Of a stretch of DNA of 64,000 nucleotides, positions 33,661-50,038 are shown piece after piece. The stretch is from Terrihalobacillus insolitus (GTDB taxonomy: Bacteria > Bacillota > Bacilli > Bacillales > Amphibacillaceae), in contig NZ_JAMQKB010000002.1 in assembly GCF_028416575.1 (NCBI RefSeq), positions 124,001-188,000 of the forward strand. The letters are read 5' to 3'. Numbering within the stretch: position 1 is the stretch's first letter; each line of letters begins with the position of its first letter. Below the pieces are notes generated by a model, which searched no databases, was not told where the DNA came from, and saw nothing but the letters and a program-made list of their open reading frames with translations. The translations under genes and the position numbers were made by a program.

Positions 33661-34100
33661 ACGGTAGAATCTATCGCCAGTCTAAACTTGGAGTTAATGT
33701 TGTTGATGTCCGCCTGATTAGTGATAAATCCTTGATCATCGATTTCACAAAACCGTCCTATTGGTTTTATTTATGCCATTGAATCCTCCGTTCGTAAAAA
33801 ATGAACTTCATTCTTCCATTTCATTTAGCTTTTCGCCTGCTTACCATTCTAACACCACACTTAATGAAAAAAACGAACAAACTCCAAAGAATACTCTAAA
33901 ATTGACAAGTCCATTACAATTGTATATCCTCTGATAATTTTAACAGCTAATTTAAAGAACATCGACTATATGGAACTAATCGGAGGCAGCAATTACGACA
34001 AATATAGAATAAATGAGAGAGAAACTGTCGTCTGTAAATCCTTAGGGCAATTAATATATAGTAAGCATTGATTTATATTTTAATTTCAATATGGTATAAT
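33661..34100. other. Gene-free region between the GNAT remnant and the toxin module
   Basis: AT-rich sequence with a broken frame on the minus strand (33670-33790) of unrecognised origin, and otherwise nothing I can assign up to the antitoxin promoter. Confidence 0.4.
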
Positions 34101-34106
34101 TCGCTT

Positions 34107-34247
34107 AAGATTAGAATAAAACTAAAAAAGACCACAGCTACCAACTGTGGTCCTAGATAATCGGTTCCCCCAGAGGGATCGGCTATCCTTGTTAGGAGTA
34201 GACCTCACCTAATCACTTAGCGGGTAAATAGGGAGGTCTATTTTTTG
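34107..34247 (+). ncRNA. Antitoxin antisense RNA of a TxpA/RatA-type module (predicted)
   Basis: An extended -10 promoter (TGGTATAAT, 34092-34100) would start a plus-strand RNA near 34107. It runs antisense to the 3' part of the toxin mRNA and ends at a terminator (AGACCTC with GAGGTCT, then ATTTTTT, about 34200-34247). Overlapping convergent transcripts of this kind are the hallmark of txpA/ratA-type type I toxin-antitoxin systems, where the RNA duplex is cleaved. Confidence 0.6.
34124..34152 (-). terminator. Terminator of the toxin mRNA
   Basis: On the minus strand GACCACAG pairs with CTGTGGTC and is followed by TTTTTTAG. It lies about 85 bases after the toxin stop, so the long 3' UTR is covered by the antisense RNA. 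Confidence 0.75.
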
Positions 34248-34339
34248 TTGATCAAAGAAATGATCAATGCGAGTAATGCAATCAAGAAGGTACCAAAACC
34301 AATCAGTACCATAAAACTCTCATACATACCCATAGGCAT
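34238..34339 (-). CDS. Holin-like type I toxin peptide
   Basis: 33 residues from ATG 34339, or 31 from ATG 34333, which is better spaced from AAAGGGGGTG. The peptide is one hydrophobic helix flanked by polar ends (MYESFMVLIGFGTFLIALLA then LIISLINKK), the hallmark of the putative holin-like toxin family (TxpA/BsrG/YonT relatives). Membrane insertion kills or arrests the cell unless the antisense RNA silences the mRNA. A minus-strand extended -10 (TGATATAAT) at 34396-34404 would drive it. Too short for standard gene finders. Confidence 0.8.
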   Translation of the reverse strand: MPMGMYESFMVLIGFGTFLIALLALIISLINKK

Positions 34340-34399
34340 CACCCCCTTTCAATGGGGTTAGCCGACCGCTCCCTAAAAGAACATTATCTTACTAGATTA

Positions 34400-34651
34400 T
34401 ATCATAGAACAACCATTAAAGAACAATCGTTCGCCATTAAAAAAGCCTTAGAACAGCTTCATGTTTCAGCTAACGAAAGCATATTTGTTGGGGATCATCC
34501 GGAGAATGATGTAAAAGCTGCTCAGCATATAGGTATGACAGGTGTTTGGAAAAAAGATGTGCAGTGGGGTAACGCCGAAGCAGACTTCATCATTGATGAT
34601 TTGACAGAATTACCTAATATCGTTGAAAAGCTAAATGAACTAAATTGGTAA
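34400..34651 (+). pseudogene. 3' remnant of a HAD-superfamily phosphatase
   Basis: The frame contains IKKALEQLHVSANESIFVGD followed by HPENDVKAAQHIGMTGVWKK, that is, HAD motifs III/IV (GDHPENDV), and ends ...LPNIVEKLNELNW. Motif I (DxDxT) and the cap are missing. Translation from the only upstream ATG (34352) would pass through the toxin promoter region. The toxin-antitoxin module therefore replaced the front of the gene. Confidence 0.7.
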
Positions 34652-34719
34652 TTGCTGAACATATATAGCGAAAATCACCTGAATGAAATAGTCATATTGT
34701 ATTCCGTTCATGTAGAAGA

Positions 34720-34753
34720 GGGACAAGGTTCCTGTCTCCTGTCCCCTTGTCCC
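34720..34753. terminator. Hairpin after pyrE, probable end of the pyr operon
   Basis: GGGACAAGG and CCTTGTCCC pair across 16 bases, immediately after the pyrE stop. T-runs are short on both sides, so termination may be incomplete. Confidence 0.5.
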
Positions 34754-35363
34754 CTACAAAACCAACTGATCCCTCCAGCTAATCAGGTCATTTTTTTCTT
34801 TTAAACTTATCGTTTGGTTTTCCACAAGTACTTCGATTAAACGATCAAAGTCAGTGATAGTTTGAACACGATAACCCTCTTCATTAAAGCTCGTCTTTGT
34901 CTTCGGTAATCCATAGCTAAATATGGCAAAGACACCTAGAACTTCTGCCTTTTCTTGCTGCAACGCGTCTGCAACTTTGATGCTGGATCCTCCAGTTGAG
35001 ATCAAGTCCTCGATAACGATGCTCTTTTGTCCCTTTGTAATTGCCCCTTCGATTTGGTTCTTCTTACCGTGTGCCTTTGCTGATGACCGAACATAGACCA
35101 TTGGTAGATGGAGCTTTTGTGCTACCCATGCAGCATGTGGTATCCCTGCTGTTGCACATCCCGCAATTACGTCTGGCTTTTCATCTAATTGTTTAATCAT
35201 GGTCACAAAGGCGTCCGCGATTTTTTCACGAATGTCAGGATAGGACATTGTTAATCGATTGTCACAATAAATAGGAGATTTTATTCCAGATGTCCATGTG
35301 AAGGAATGGTCTGTTTTAATTTGAACCGCTCCAATGCGGTGTAAATCAGCTGCAATTTTTTGT

Positions 35364-35374
<11 letters not shown>
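34754..35374 (-). CDS. pyrE: Orotate phosphoribosyltransferase
   Basis: 206 residues. It joins orotate to PRPP to make OMP, step five of UMP synthesis. PRPP-binding motif IVIEDLISTGGSS (about 120-132) and the substrate loop GCATAGIPHAA are intact. It is the last gene of the nine-gene pyr cluster and overlaps pyrF by 11 bases. Length and order match B. subtilis. Confidence 0.96.
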
Positions 35375-37738
<2,364 letters not shown>

Positions 37739-37742
<4 letters not shown>

Positions 37743-40700
37743 GGTGCGAGCACAGCCTCTCTTTTTACAATTGGACTTGCTGAAAAGGTAGTTGTTTCAA
37801 TCACATTTGCGATCGCTTGAGCGGTATCGAGACTCGTCAAACAAGCGATTCCATGTTCGACTGCCTCACGTCTGATTCGAAATCCATCTGATCTTGGCTG
37901 TTTTCCACTCGTTATCGTGTTGACGACAAATTGAACGCGTCCATTTTCGATAATCGATAGGACATTTTCACCGTCTGAACCAATTTTTCCAACCATTGTT
38001 ACGGAAATTCCAGCTTCTGTTAAATAAGCCGCTGTTCCTGCGGTTGCATAAAGCTGAAAACCAAGCTGATCAAATTTCTTTGCAATATCTAAGCATTCTT
38101 GTTTATCTTTGTCTGCAACAGTAAGTAACACCGAACCTTCTTGAGGTATCGATAACCCCGAAGCAATCAGTCCCTTATAAAGCGCTTTTTCCAACGTTTT
38201 ATCATGTCCGATAGCTTCACCAGTCGACTTCATCTCTGGGCCTAAGATCGTATCAACACTACGTAACTTTTCAAACGAGAATACTGGTACTTTAACCGAT
38301 ACGTACTCCTGCTCTGGTAAAACACCCTTGGCATAGCCTAGGTCTGTTAAGGATTCACCTAAGATACTTCTGGTCGCTAAATTCGCCATCGTAACGCCAG
38401 TTATTTTGCTAAGGAATGGGATGGTGCGACTTGCTCTTGGATTTACCTCTAAAACAAACACTTCATCTTGGTGGATGACAAACTGGATATTGATTAATCC
38501 TTTCACTTGAAGGCGTGTAGCAATTTTCATTGTCGCGTCTACACATTGTTGCTTCGCTTTTTCACTAATTCTTTGGGTTGGATAGACGGCAATCGAATCA
38601 CCCGAATGGACGCCAGCCCGCTCTATATGCTCCATAATTCCTGGAATAACCGTTGTTTTTCCATCGCTAATGGCATCTACTTCCACTTCAATACCAGTCA
38701 AGTACTTATCGATTAGAATGGGGTGCTCATTATGCGTCTTGCTCGTTTTCTTTAAATAGCCTTGTAGTTCGACTTCCGTATAAATGATCTCCATTTGACT
38801 ACCTCCGATCACATACGAAGGTCGAACCAATACCGGATACCCAATTTCCTTGGCAGTCTGAATCGCCTGATCTAAGTGGTGCACACTTCTACCTTGTGGC
38901 TGGGGAATATTTAATTCGTTTAAAAGGTTTTCAAATTTGTCCCGATTTTCCGCCAAGTCGATTGCTTCTAGTGATGTTCCAAGAATGGTAACGCCTCGTC
39001 TTTCTAGACCCTCTGCTAGATTAATAGCCGTTTGTCCTCCGAATTGAACGATGACTCCAAGCGGTTTTTCGGTTTCAATAACGTGCATAACATCTTCTAA
39101 TGTTAGTGGTTCAAAATAAAGTTTGTCAGAGACGCTAAAATCTGTTGAAACCGTTTCTGGATTACTATTCATAATAATCGCTTCATAACCAGCCTCTTTA
39201 ATAGCTAGAACCGAATGGACCGTGGCATAATCGAATTCAATCCCTTGCCCAATCCTAATTGGACCAGAACCGATCACAAGAACTTTTTCTCTATCAGAAC
39301 GAATCGATTCGTTTTCCTCCTCGTAGCTACTATAGAAATAAGGGGTTTCCGATTCGAATTCAGCTGCACACGTGTCCACCATTTTGTAAACAGGTAACAA
39401 ACGATGTTCTTTTCGTATGTTATAGACTTCATCTACCGATTTTCCCCATAACCGAGCGATGTGGGCATCGGAAAATCCAGTGTGTTTTGCTTTGGTCAAT
39501 GTCTCGATCGAGTTTATGTTAGTGGCAATCTCACCTTCTATTTCGATAATGTTACTCCATTTATTAAGGAAATAGTAATCAATTTTCGTCCAGTCGTATA
39601 ATTGTTCGACCGTGATTCCTCTTCTTAATGCTTCCGCTAAAATAAACAACCGTTCATCATCCGGATGTTTGAGTCTCTCTTCTACTTCCGTATCTGTCAG
39701 CTCTGACAAGTGATTTAGCCAAAGCTCCTCTGTCTTAATATCCAATGAACGGATGCCTTTCAACAGAGACTCTTCAAATGTCCGGCCAATTGCCATTACT
39801 TCTCCCGTTGCCTTCATTTGTGTTCCTAGCTTACGATTCCCAGATGAAAATTTATCAAACGGAAAACGAGGTAGCTTCGTCACGACGTAATCTAACGCAG
39901 GTTCAAAGCATGCATACGTTTTACCAGTTATCGGGTTCATGATTTCATCGAGTGATAATCCTACCGCTATTTTCGCTGCAATTTTAGCAATCGGGTAGCC
40001 TGTTGCTTTTGAAGCAAGTGCAGAAGAACGGCTCACTCTTGGATTTACTTCAATAATGTAGTACTGAAAGCTATGTTGGTCTAGGGCCAATTGGACATTA
40101 CACCCTCCTTCGATTTTTAATGCTCGAATAATTTTTAACGAAGCATTTCGAAGGAGCTGGTATTCTCGATCACTTAATGTTTGAGACGGGGCTGTAACGA
40201 TCGAATCTCCGGTATGAATCCCAACAGGATCAATATTCTCCATGTTACAAACAACAATCGCTTGATCCTTTTTGTCTCGCATTACCTCATATTCGATTTC
40301 TTTGAATCCTGCAATGTTTTTTTCGATTAAGCATTGACTAACTGGTGAGAGGGAAAGACCATTTCGGGTTATTTCCAATAATTCCGCTTCACTATAACAC
40401 ATCCCACCACCTGTTCCACCAAGTGTGTAAGCTGGTCGAACAATCACGGGGTAGCCTATTTTTTCTGTAAATGCTTGTGCTTGATCCACCGTATTTACAA
40501 TCGCACTGTCGGGGACAGGCTCTTGTAGTTCATGCATGAGATCCCTAAACTTTTCTCTATCCTCTGCCTGTTGAATTGCGTCTAAGGATGTACCTAATAA
40601 TTCGATGTTGTATGTGGTTAATATGCCCGTGGCTTCTAATTGAACCGCCATGTTAAGGCCTGTTTGCCCACCTAATGTTGGTAAAACCGCATCTGGACGT

Positions 40701-40942
40701 TCTTTCCGAATGATCTTTTGTAAAAACTCGACACTTAGTGGCTCCATGTAGACAACATCTGCAACGGTATGGTCTGTCATGATCGTAGCAGGGTTGGAAT
40801 TCGCCAAAATGACCGTATATCCTTCTTCTTTTAGTGCCTGACATGCTTGGGTACCAGAGTAATCAAATTCTGCTGCTTGACCGATGACAATTGGGCCTGA
40901 GCCAATCACTAATATTTTATTTATATCTGTACGCTTAGGCAT
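37739..40942 (-). CDS. carB: Carbamoyl-phosphate synthase large subunit (pyrimidine-specific)
   Basis: 1067 residues (B. subtilis pyrAB is 1071). Two homologous ATP-grasp halves, each opening with [12 protein letters not shown] and EFDY, ATP-site [16 protein letters not shown] in the first and [16 protein letters not shown] in the second, and a C-terminal MGS-like domain. It makes carbamoyl phosphate from bicarbonate, two ATP and ammonia from CarA. Starts 22 bases inside carA. Confidence 0.96.
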
Positions 40943-42010
40943 GCTGTTTCCCCCTTGTTGATAGATTGGAAGGTTTCGATCATAGATAGAAACTGGTCAA
41001 ACAAATGGTTGGTATCTTCTGGCCCTGGTGAACTTTCAGGGTGGTATTGTACAGAGAAAGCTGGATGAATGTTGTGCCTTATTCCTTCTACCGTTCCATC
41101 GTTTAAAGCAATTTGTGTTAAAACTAAATCTGTTTTTACAAGTGAAGCTTCTTTTACTGCATACCCATGGTTTTGAGACGTCATATACGTTTTGTCTACT
41201 TCTAAATCTTTGACAGGATGGTTAGAACCACGGTGTCCGAATTTCATTTTTTCTGTATCCGCACCACTTGCAAGTGCAAGAAGCTGATGCCCCAAACAAA
41301 TACCAAAGACCGGTATCTCCCCTAGTAATTGCTGAACCATATCAATTGCTTCTGGAACGTCTTTCGGATCCCCTGGGCCGTTTGTCAGCATAACGCCATC
41401 AGGATTTAATCGTTTTATTTGATCAGCTGAATAGTGGTGTGGAACTACCGTGACATGACAATTTCGCTTCGTTAGTTCCCTAAGAATTCCGTGCTTCATC
41501 CCAAAATCAACTAGCACGATGCGGTACCCTCGTCCAGGTACAACATATGGGTTGGCGGTAGACACCATTTCGATTTGATTCCGTAATACAGGAATTTGTT
41601 CGAATATGGCTGAATGATCTTGTTCATCTGAACCTACTTCGGTTAAAATCCCCCTCAATGTGCCGTGCTGTCTAATTTTCTTTGTTAATTTTCTTGTGTC
41701 TATTCCGTATATTCCTGGAATATCATGTGCCTTCATAAATAAGTCAAGGCTTTCTTCACTTCGAAAATTAGATGGATCATAACATAGCTCCTTTACGATT
41801 AATCCGTAAATGGAAGGCGTTATCGTTTCGAAATCGTCACGGTTTATTCCGTAATTTCCGATTAACGGGTACGTCATCGTCACAATTTGTCCGCAATAAG
41901 ATGGATCAGATAAAATTTCTTGATAACCTGTCATCCCAGTATTAAACACTACTTCACCTATTGAGCTGTCTCTACTTCCAAATGCATTTCCGACAAATGT
42001 TGTCCCATCC

Positions 42011-42036
<26 letters not shown>
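40921..42036 (-). CDS. carA: Carbamoyl-phosphate synthase small subunit (glutaminase)
   Basis: 371 residues from ATG 42036 (GAGGAGG seven bases upstream); the longer frame to 42069 lacks a ribosome binding site. N-terminal CPS domain and C-terminal class I amidotransferase with nucleophile in [13 protein letters not shown] and His/Glu in [13 protein letters not shown]. It hydrolyses glutamine and channels ammonia to CarB. It overlaps the pyrC end by 26 bases and carB by 22. Confidence 0.95.
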
Positions 42037-44935
<2,899 letters not shown>

Positions 44936-44959
44936 TCACCCTCCGATTCTATTCCCATT

Positions 44960-45060
44960 ATAAAACCCCTTTTCTCCATGAAGAAAAAAGGGGTTGGATA
45001 TACGTATAACCAGTTTTATCCGCTTCCTTCTCAGCCTCACGGGACTGTCTTAAAGGTTCT
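44960..45060 (-). promoter_or_regulatory. PyrR-dependent attenuator upstream of pyrR
   Basis: The binding loop AGTCCCGTGAGGCTGAGAAGG lies between AACCTTTAAGAC and its partner (45025-45058, minus strand), a known variant of the PyrR site. The terminator has stems AACCCCTTTT and AAAAGGGGTT (44964-44995) followed by TTAT. This is the leader of the whole operon. Confidence 0.8.
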
Positions 45061-45099
45061 TATTATTTCTGTTTATTATTCCAAAAAAAGTCGACTATG

Positions 45100-46011
45100 T
45101 CAACACATTTTACGCAAATTATCCAATTCTTCCTCTAAGGTTGCTGGCAATTTCTCATGAAAGGACATCCATTCTCCTGTAGCAGGGTGGGTAAATCCAA
45201 GTGTTGAGGCGTGAAGTGCTTGTCCTTCAAGATCAAGCGTTTTTCTCGGGCCATATTTAGGATCACCCGCAATCGGATGGCCAATGTAATGCATGTGTAC
45301 GCGAATTTGATGTGTCCGACCCGTTTCCAATACACATTGCACAAACGTAAATCCATCAAATTTCTCTTTCACTTCAAAATGTGTGACAGCGGCTCTTCCA
45401 CCTTCTACAACCGCCATTTTCTGTCGGTCCTTTGGATCCCTCCCGATCGGAGCGTCAATCGTTCCATATTCGTGGGAAATGGAACCATGAACAAGTGCTA
45501 AATATTTTCTTTCCACTTTTTTATCCTTTAATTGCGATGCAAGTAAAGCGTGTGCGTGGTCATTTTTTGCTACTACTAAAAGTCCACTTGTATCTTTATC
45601 AATTCGATGAACGATTCCAGGTCTAATCGTTCCATTTATACCTGAGAGGTCCTGGCAATGATACAACAATGCATTGACAAGTGTCCCACTCATATGTCCC
45701 GCCGATGGATGCACGACCATTCCTTTTGGCTTGGATACGATCAATACATCACTATCTTCATACAATATATGAAGTGGGATGTTTTCAGCTTCTACTTTTA
45801 ACGGTTTTGGATCAGGGATATTCCATGTAATAACATCACCCGGTTGACATTTGAAATTGCTTTTTATGTGTTCACCATTCACCATGACATAATCATTTTC
45901 AATCCATTGCTGCGCTTGCGATCTAGAAGCATCGTCATTTATTTTCGCCAATAGTTTATCGATTCGAAGGCCTTTTTCATTTGCCTCAACTTGATGACTC
46001 TGTTCTGTCAT
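45100..46011 (-). CDS. RluA/RluD-family pseudouridine synthase (YlyB)
   Basis: 303 residues. An N-terminal S4 RNA-binding domain (RIDKLLAKINDDASRSQAQQ) is followed by the RluA catalytic domain with HRIDKDTSGLLVVAKND (catalytic Asp), and the C-terminal HQIRVHMHYIGHPIAGDPKY. It isomerises uridines in 23S rRNA, most likely those in helix 69 (RluD-like). It sits between lspA and pyrR, the same place as ylyB in B. subtilis, six bases from lspA. Confidence 0.92.
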   Translation of the reverse strand: MTEQSHQVEANEKGLRIDKLLAKINDDASRSQAQQWIENDYVMVNGEHIKSNFKCQPGDVITWNIPDPKPLKVEAENIPLHILYEDSDVLIVSKPKGMVVHPSAGHMSGTLVNALLYHCQDLSGINGTIRPGIVHRIDKDTSGLLVVAKNDHAHALLASQLKDKKVERKYLALVHGSISHEYGTIDAPIGRDPKDRQKMAVVEGGRAAVTHFEVKEKFDGFTFVQCVLETGRTHQIRVHMHYIGHPIAGDPKYGPRKTLDLEGQALHASTLGFTHPATGEWMSFHEKLPATLEEELDNLRKMC

Positions 46012-46016
46012 GGTCT

Positions 46017-46484
46017 TTATCTTCCTTTCTTCTTCCGTTCATCTAAAAATGTTGCAATAAGGATAAGAATAACACCGACAACAAGGGATGAATCGGAAAC
46101 ATTAAAGATTGGATAATTGTAAGAGCCAATGTATACGTCAAAAAAATCAACGACTTCTTTTCGAAACAATCGGTCGATAAAGTTTCCGATTGCTCCACCT
46201 AGGACAAATCCTAGTCCAACACCCATTAACTTACTTTCCTTTGCATATTGTTTCATATAATACATGACAATGATTATTACAATCGTCGTGATAATGTAAA
46301 AAAACATCATTCGACCTTGTAAAATACCCCAAGCAGCACCTTGATTTCGATGGGATGTAATATAAAAGAAATTTTCTATTACTGGAATACTTTCTCCAAG
46401 CTCCATCGACTTGACAACGTACCATTTTGACAGTTGATCGATTGCAATCATGACAATTGCTATTATGTAGTAAATATATAGCAC
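46017..46484 (-). CDS. lspA: Lipoprotein signal peptidase II
   Basis: 155 residues, four membrane helices. Catalytic Asp pair in [12 protein letters not shown] and [10 protein letters not shown]. It removes the signal peptide of prolipoproteins after lipidation. The start is GTG 46484 with GGAGGAG upstream; the ATG two bases before it is out of frame. It lies downstream of ileS, which ends in its own terminator. Confidence 0.95.
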   Translation of the reverse strand: MLYIYYIIAIVMIAIDQLSKWYVVKSMELGESIPVIENFFYITSHRNQGAAWGILQGRMMFFYIITTIVIIIVMYYMKQYAKESKLMGVGLGFVLGGAIGNFIDRLFRKEVVDFFDVYIGSYNYPIFNVSDSSLVVGVILILIATFLDERKKKGR

Positions 46485-46609
46485 ATATTTCTCCTCCGAT
46501 CTTTCTCAAATGCCCTAATTATGAAATAACCATCAACATTACTCCTTAGCATTTTACCATAAAACGAATACAAGTATAACTAATTCTAAAATTGTCGGCC
46601 AACATGTAA

Positions 46610-46643
46610 GAAGGATCCCTCCCGCAAACACGGTTGGGATCCT
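46610..46643. terminator. Hairpin downstream of ileS
   Basis: AAGGATCCC and GGGATCCTT pair across 16 bases, with TTTTC after it on the plus strand and TCTTAC on the minus strand. Probably the ileS terminator, although the minus-strand T-run is poor. Confidence 0.5.
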
Positions 46644-46678
46644 TTTCAGCTTCTCTTCATAAAACATGAACAAACAAC

Positions 46679-49435
46679 TTACCCTTGATAATGTTTTGTA
46701 ACAATAGTAGCACAACGTGAACAGAGTTCTGGATACTGGTCATCTGAACCAACTGTTTCTGAGGCTACCCAGCAACGCTCACATCGCTTGCCTGGATGTT
46801 TTTCAACTAAAACGGAGACGTGATCGTATGTCTTGGCATCTGTTAGGTCGTCGCTTACTTCCGTTTCAGAAACAATTAACAGTTGATGCAAATGGCCGAT
46901 ATTGTTAAGCAATTCCTTCGTAGCTGTATCCTTAGGTGCGATCGTTACCTTTGCTTCTAATGATTTTCCGATAACTTTTTCGGCTCTTGCTTCTTCTAGT
47001 GCCTTCAGTATGTCGTCACGAACCTCCATAAACTGATCCCACTTATTTTTTAGGTTTTCACTACCTTCCACTTCCCTTGGTGTAGGCATATCCGTAAGCT
47101 GTGCATTTTCTGCCTCTCTACCAGGGATATATTGCCACACCTCTTCTGCAGTATGAGGAAGAAGTGGAGAAAGTAGTTTCACTAAAGCATTTAAGATTTC
47201 ATAGTAAACCGTTTGGATACTACGACGTCTAGGATGATCTTCACTTTCAATGTAAAGAATATCCTTGGCAAAATCTAAATAGAAGGAACTTAATTCGATT
47301 GAGCAAAAGTTATGAATCGAGTGGTAGACAGTAGAAAATTCATAACGATCATATGCAGAAAGAGCTTTCTTCACCAACTCCTGAAGCTTAACAAGCATAT
47401 AACGATCCACTTCCTGTAAATCTTCTTCTGCTACCGTGTTCTGTTTTGGATCAAAATCATGCAGATTCCCGAGCATAAACCTGAACGTATTCCTGATTTT
47501 GCGATATCCTTCAGAGGTCTGTTTGATAATATCATCCGAGATTCTAACATCGGACTGGTAATCAACCGATGCAACCCACAAACGTAAAATGTCTGCTCCA
47601 TATTGCTTCATGATTTTAGATGGAACGACAACATTTCCTACAGATTTACTCATCTTGCGCCCTTCTCCATCCAAAGCAAATCCATGACTGATAATCGTCT
47701 CGTATGGTGCCTTCCCTGTAACAGCAACCGCTGTCGACATGGAGGAGTTAAACCAACCCCGATATTGATCTGATCCCTCTAAATAGATGTCTGCTGGCCG
47801 TTGTAATTCCGGTCGCTCTTGTAATACTGCTTCATGTGAGGAGCCGGAATCAAACCATACATCCATAATATCCATTTCTTTTGTAAATGTACCGTGTGGA
47901 CTATGTTCAGATGTGAATCCTTCTGGCAATAAGTCTGTTGCCTCCCACTCAAACCATACATTTGAACCGTGCTTACGAAATAGATCAGACACATGCTGGA
48001 TCGTTTCATCTGTTATAATTGGCGTCTTATCTTCTCCATAAAATACAGGAATCGGGACTCCCCATGTACGTTGCCGTGAAATGCACCAGTCTTCACGGTC
48101 GCGTACCATGTTAAATAATCTTGTTTCACCCCAGTTAGGGAGCCAGTTTATACGCTTAATTTCCTTTAGAATGTCTTCACGAAAGTCCTTAATCGACGCA
48201 AACCATTGGTCCGTTGCCCGGAAAATAGTTGGCTTTTTAGTTCTCCAATCATGTGGGTAGGAGTGTGTAATAAACTGCAATTTAAGTAATGCTCCGACTT
48301 CTTCCAGCTTTTCTGTAATCATTTTATTCGCTTTATCATAAAATTCGCCTTCAAAGCCTGGTGCATCGCTTGTGAATTTACCTTTTTCATCTACAGGACA
48401 AAGTACATCTAATCCGTATTGTTTACCAACATAGAAGTCGTCTTCCCCGTGTCCTGGTGCGGTATGCACACACCCAGTACCACTTTCTGTTGTAACGTGA
48501 TCACCTAATACAATCAACGAATCACGATCATAAAATGGGTGCTTTGCTACAACGCGATCTGCTTCGTGTCCTTTAAAAGTCTTTACAACTGTAGGATTTT
48601 TCCAATCTAATACTTGACTTACCTCTTCCAACATATCATGAGCAATCACAAATTTATCTTCTTGTACTTGTACGACAGAATAGTCAAGACTAGGGTTTAG
48701 ACTAATAGCTAGGTTAGCTGGAATCGTCCATGGTGTTGTTGTCCAAATGATAAACTTTTCATCACCGGTTAATAGTGACTTTCCATCCTTTACTTCAAAC
48801 GCTACATAAATAGACGGGGACCTTTTATCTTGGTATTCAATTTCGGCTTCGGCTAAAGCTGACTCTGAGGAAGGTGACCAATAAACAGGCTTTAATCCTT
48901 TATAGATGTAGCCCTTTTTCGCCATGTCACCAAACACCTTGATTTGCGCTGCTTCATAGTCTTTTGTAAGCGTTACATATGGATTCTCCCAATCACCACG
49001 AACCCCTAGCTGTTTAAACTGAGTCCGTTGACGATCAATTTGTTCCAACGCATAGTCTGCACATTTTTGTCTAAACTCTGCAATACTCATTTTTTTACGA
49101 TCGATCTTTTTTTTCTTTGTTAAAGCCGTTTCAATTGGTAGCCCGTGTGTATCCCACCCAGGCACATACGGTGCATCGTATCCTGCCATTGATTTATACC
49201 GAGCGATAAAATCTTTTAAAATTTTATTTAAGGCATGCCCCATGTGTAAATCACCATTTGCATATGGCGGGCCATCATGTAAAACAAATAACGGTCTTCC
49301 TTTTGTACGTTTTTGAACCTTATCGTACATGTTCGCCTTGTCCCATTCTTCTTGCATAACTGGTTCTTTGTTTGGCAAATTCCCACGCATTGGGAAGTCT
49401 GTTTGCGGCATTAACAACGTGTTCTTATAATCCAA
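46679..49435 (-). CDS. ileS: Isoleucyl-tRNA synthetase
   Basis: 918 residues from TTG 49435, which follows AAGGAGG; the product then starts [21 protein letters not shown] as in B. subtilis. The HIGH motif appears as [16 protein letters not shown] as [10 protein letters not shown], and a C-terminal zinc site CERCW...CSRC. It charges tRNA-Ile and edits Val. Upstream lies a T-box leader, so expression rises when uncharged tRNA-Ile accumulates. Confidence 0.96.
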   Translation of the reverse strand: MDYKNTLLMPQTDFPMRGNLPNKEPVMQEEWDKANMYDKVQKRTKGRPLFVLHDGPPYANGDLHMGHALNKILKDFIARYKSMAGYDAPYVPGWDTHGLPIETALTKKKKIDRKKMSIAEFRQKCADYALEQIDRQRTQFKQLGVRGDWENPYVTLTKDYEAAQIKVFGDMAKKGYIYKGLKPVYWSPSSESALAEAEIEYQDKRSPSIYVAFEVKDGKSLLTGDEKFIIWTTTPWTIPANLAISLNPSLDYSVVQVQEDKFVIAHDMLEEVSQVLDWKNPTVVKTFKGHEADRVVAKHPFYDRDSLIVLGDHVTTESGTGCVHTAPGHGEDDFYVGKQYGLDVLCPVDEKGKFTSDAPGFEGEFYDKANKMITEKLEEVGALLKLQFITHSYPHDWRTKKPTIFRATDQWFASIKDFREDILKEIKRINWLPNWGETRLFNMVRDREDWCISRQRTWGVPIPVFYGEDKTPIITDETIQHVSDLFRKHGSNVWFEWEATDLLPEGFTSEHSPHGTFTKEMDIMDVWFDSGSSHEAVLQERPELQRPADIYLEGSDQYRGWFNSSMSTAVAVTGKAPYETIISHGFALDGEGRKMSKSVGNVVVPSKIMKQYGADILRLWVASVDYQSDVRISDDIIKQTSEGYRKIRNTFRFMLGNLHDFDPKQNTVAEEDLQEVDRYMLVKLQELVKKALSAYDRYEFSTVYHSIHNFCSIELSSFYLDFAKDILYIESEDHPRRRSIQTVYYEILNALVKLLSPLLPHTAEEVWQYIPGREAENAQLTDMPTPREVEGSENLKNKWDQFMEVRDDILKALEEARAEKVIGKSLEAKVTIAPKDTATKELLNNIGHLHQLLIVSETEVSDDLTDAKTYDHVSVLVEKHPGKRCERCWVASETVGSDDQYPELCSRCATIVTKHYQG

Positions 49436-49469
49436 TTGTATAACCTCCTTATGGCTTATCGTAGTTTTA

Positions 49470-49735
49470 AAAATAAACGAAAAAAGCCCCTCACATCCCA
49501 AAGGGACGAGAAGGACTCGCGGTACCACCCTTATAGATTTGATCGGTCTTTGCAATGATCAAATCCACTTGCAAATTCGTAACGTGAATGAATCGTCCAA
49601 TTCTACTCTATTTTCGATTGGAAGCTAAAAGGTGATTTTCTAAAAGGAAACTGTGCCAGGCTCACACCTTCCCTGACTCGCTTAAACAGTTGATTTCTTT
49701 TGTACTTTCCTTATCATCGCAAATAACATATGAAC
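49470..49735 (-). promoter_or_regulatory. T-box leader of ileS
   Basis: The T-box sequence AAGGGTGGTACCGCG is exact (49518-49532, minus strand). It is followed by the terminator helix (GTCCTTCTCGTCCCTTTGGG...GGGGCTTTTTTC). Stem I with a GAAAATCACC segment puts a likely specifier codon ATC at 49634-49636, matching isoleucine. Uncharged tRNA-Ile binding would favour the antiterminator. Confidence 0.9.
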
Positions 49736-49763
49736 CTTGTAGGATCAAGTTTTCATTTTTTTA

Positions 49764-49984
49764 AGAGGATGTTCAAAAAGTCACCAAATGATAAGCGGCG
49801 CATCTCAGGCCCACACGATGTGGGTCATGCAGGCGTTGCCACAGGACGTGGCGGTCTTAGCCTGTATTCCTTAAATGGCTTGTTTTTCCGTTACTCACGT
49901 ATTAAAGGCATACGTTCCGTTACTCAAAACTACGCCGCCTCGACCTGCTTGCTTCTAATTTGCCGACTTTTTGAACACGTACTT
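49764..49984. repeat. Palindromic repeat R2
   Basis: Outer ends AGGATGTTCAAAAAGTCACC and GCCGACTTTTTGAACACG. Reverse orientation to R1. It carries both the right-hand block (ATAAGCGGCGCATCTC) and the left-hand block (GCCGCCTCGACCTGCTTG), with extra internal stems (CCCACACGATGTGGG type) and a repeated GTTACTCA module. It lies between the ileS leader and divIVA. Confidence 0.85.
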
Positions 49985-50038
49985 TAACTTATCTTTATGT
50001 TTAAGAATTATATGTAAAATTTCATTAAACGTCAAGAC

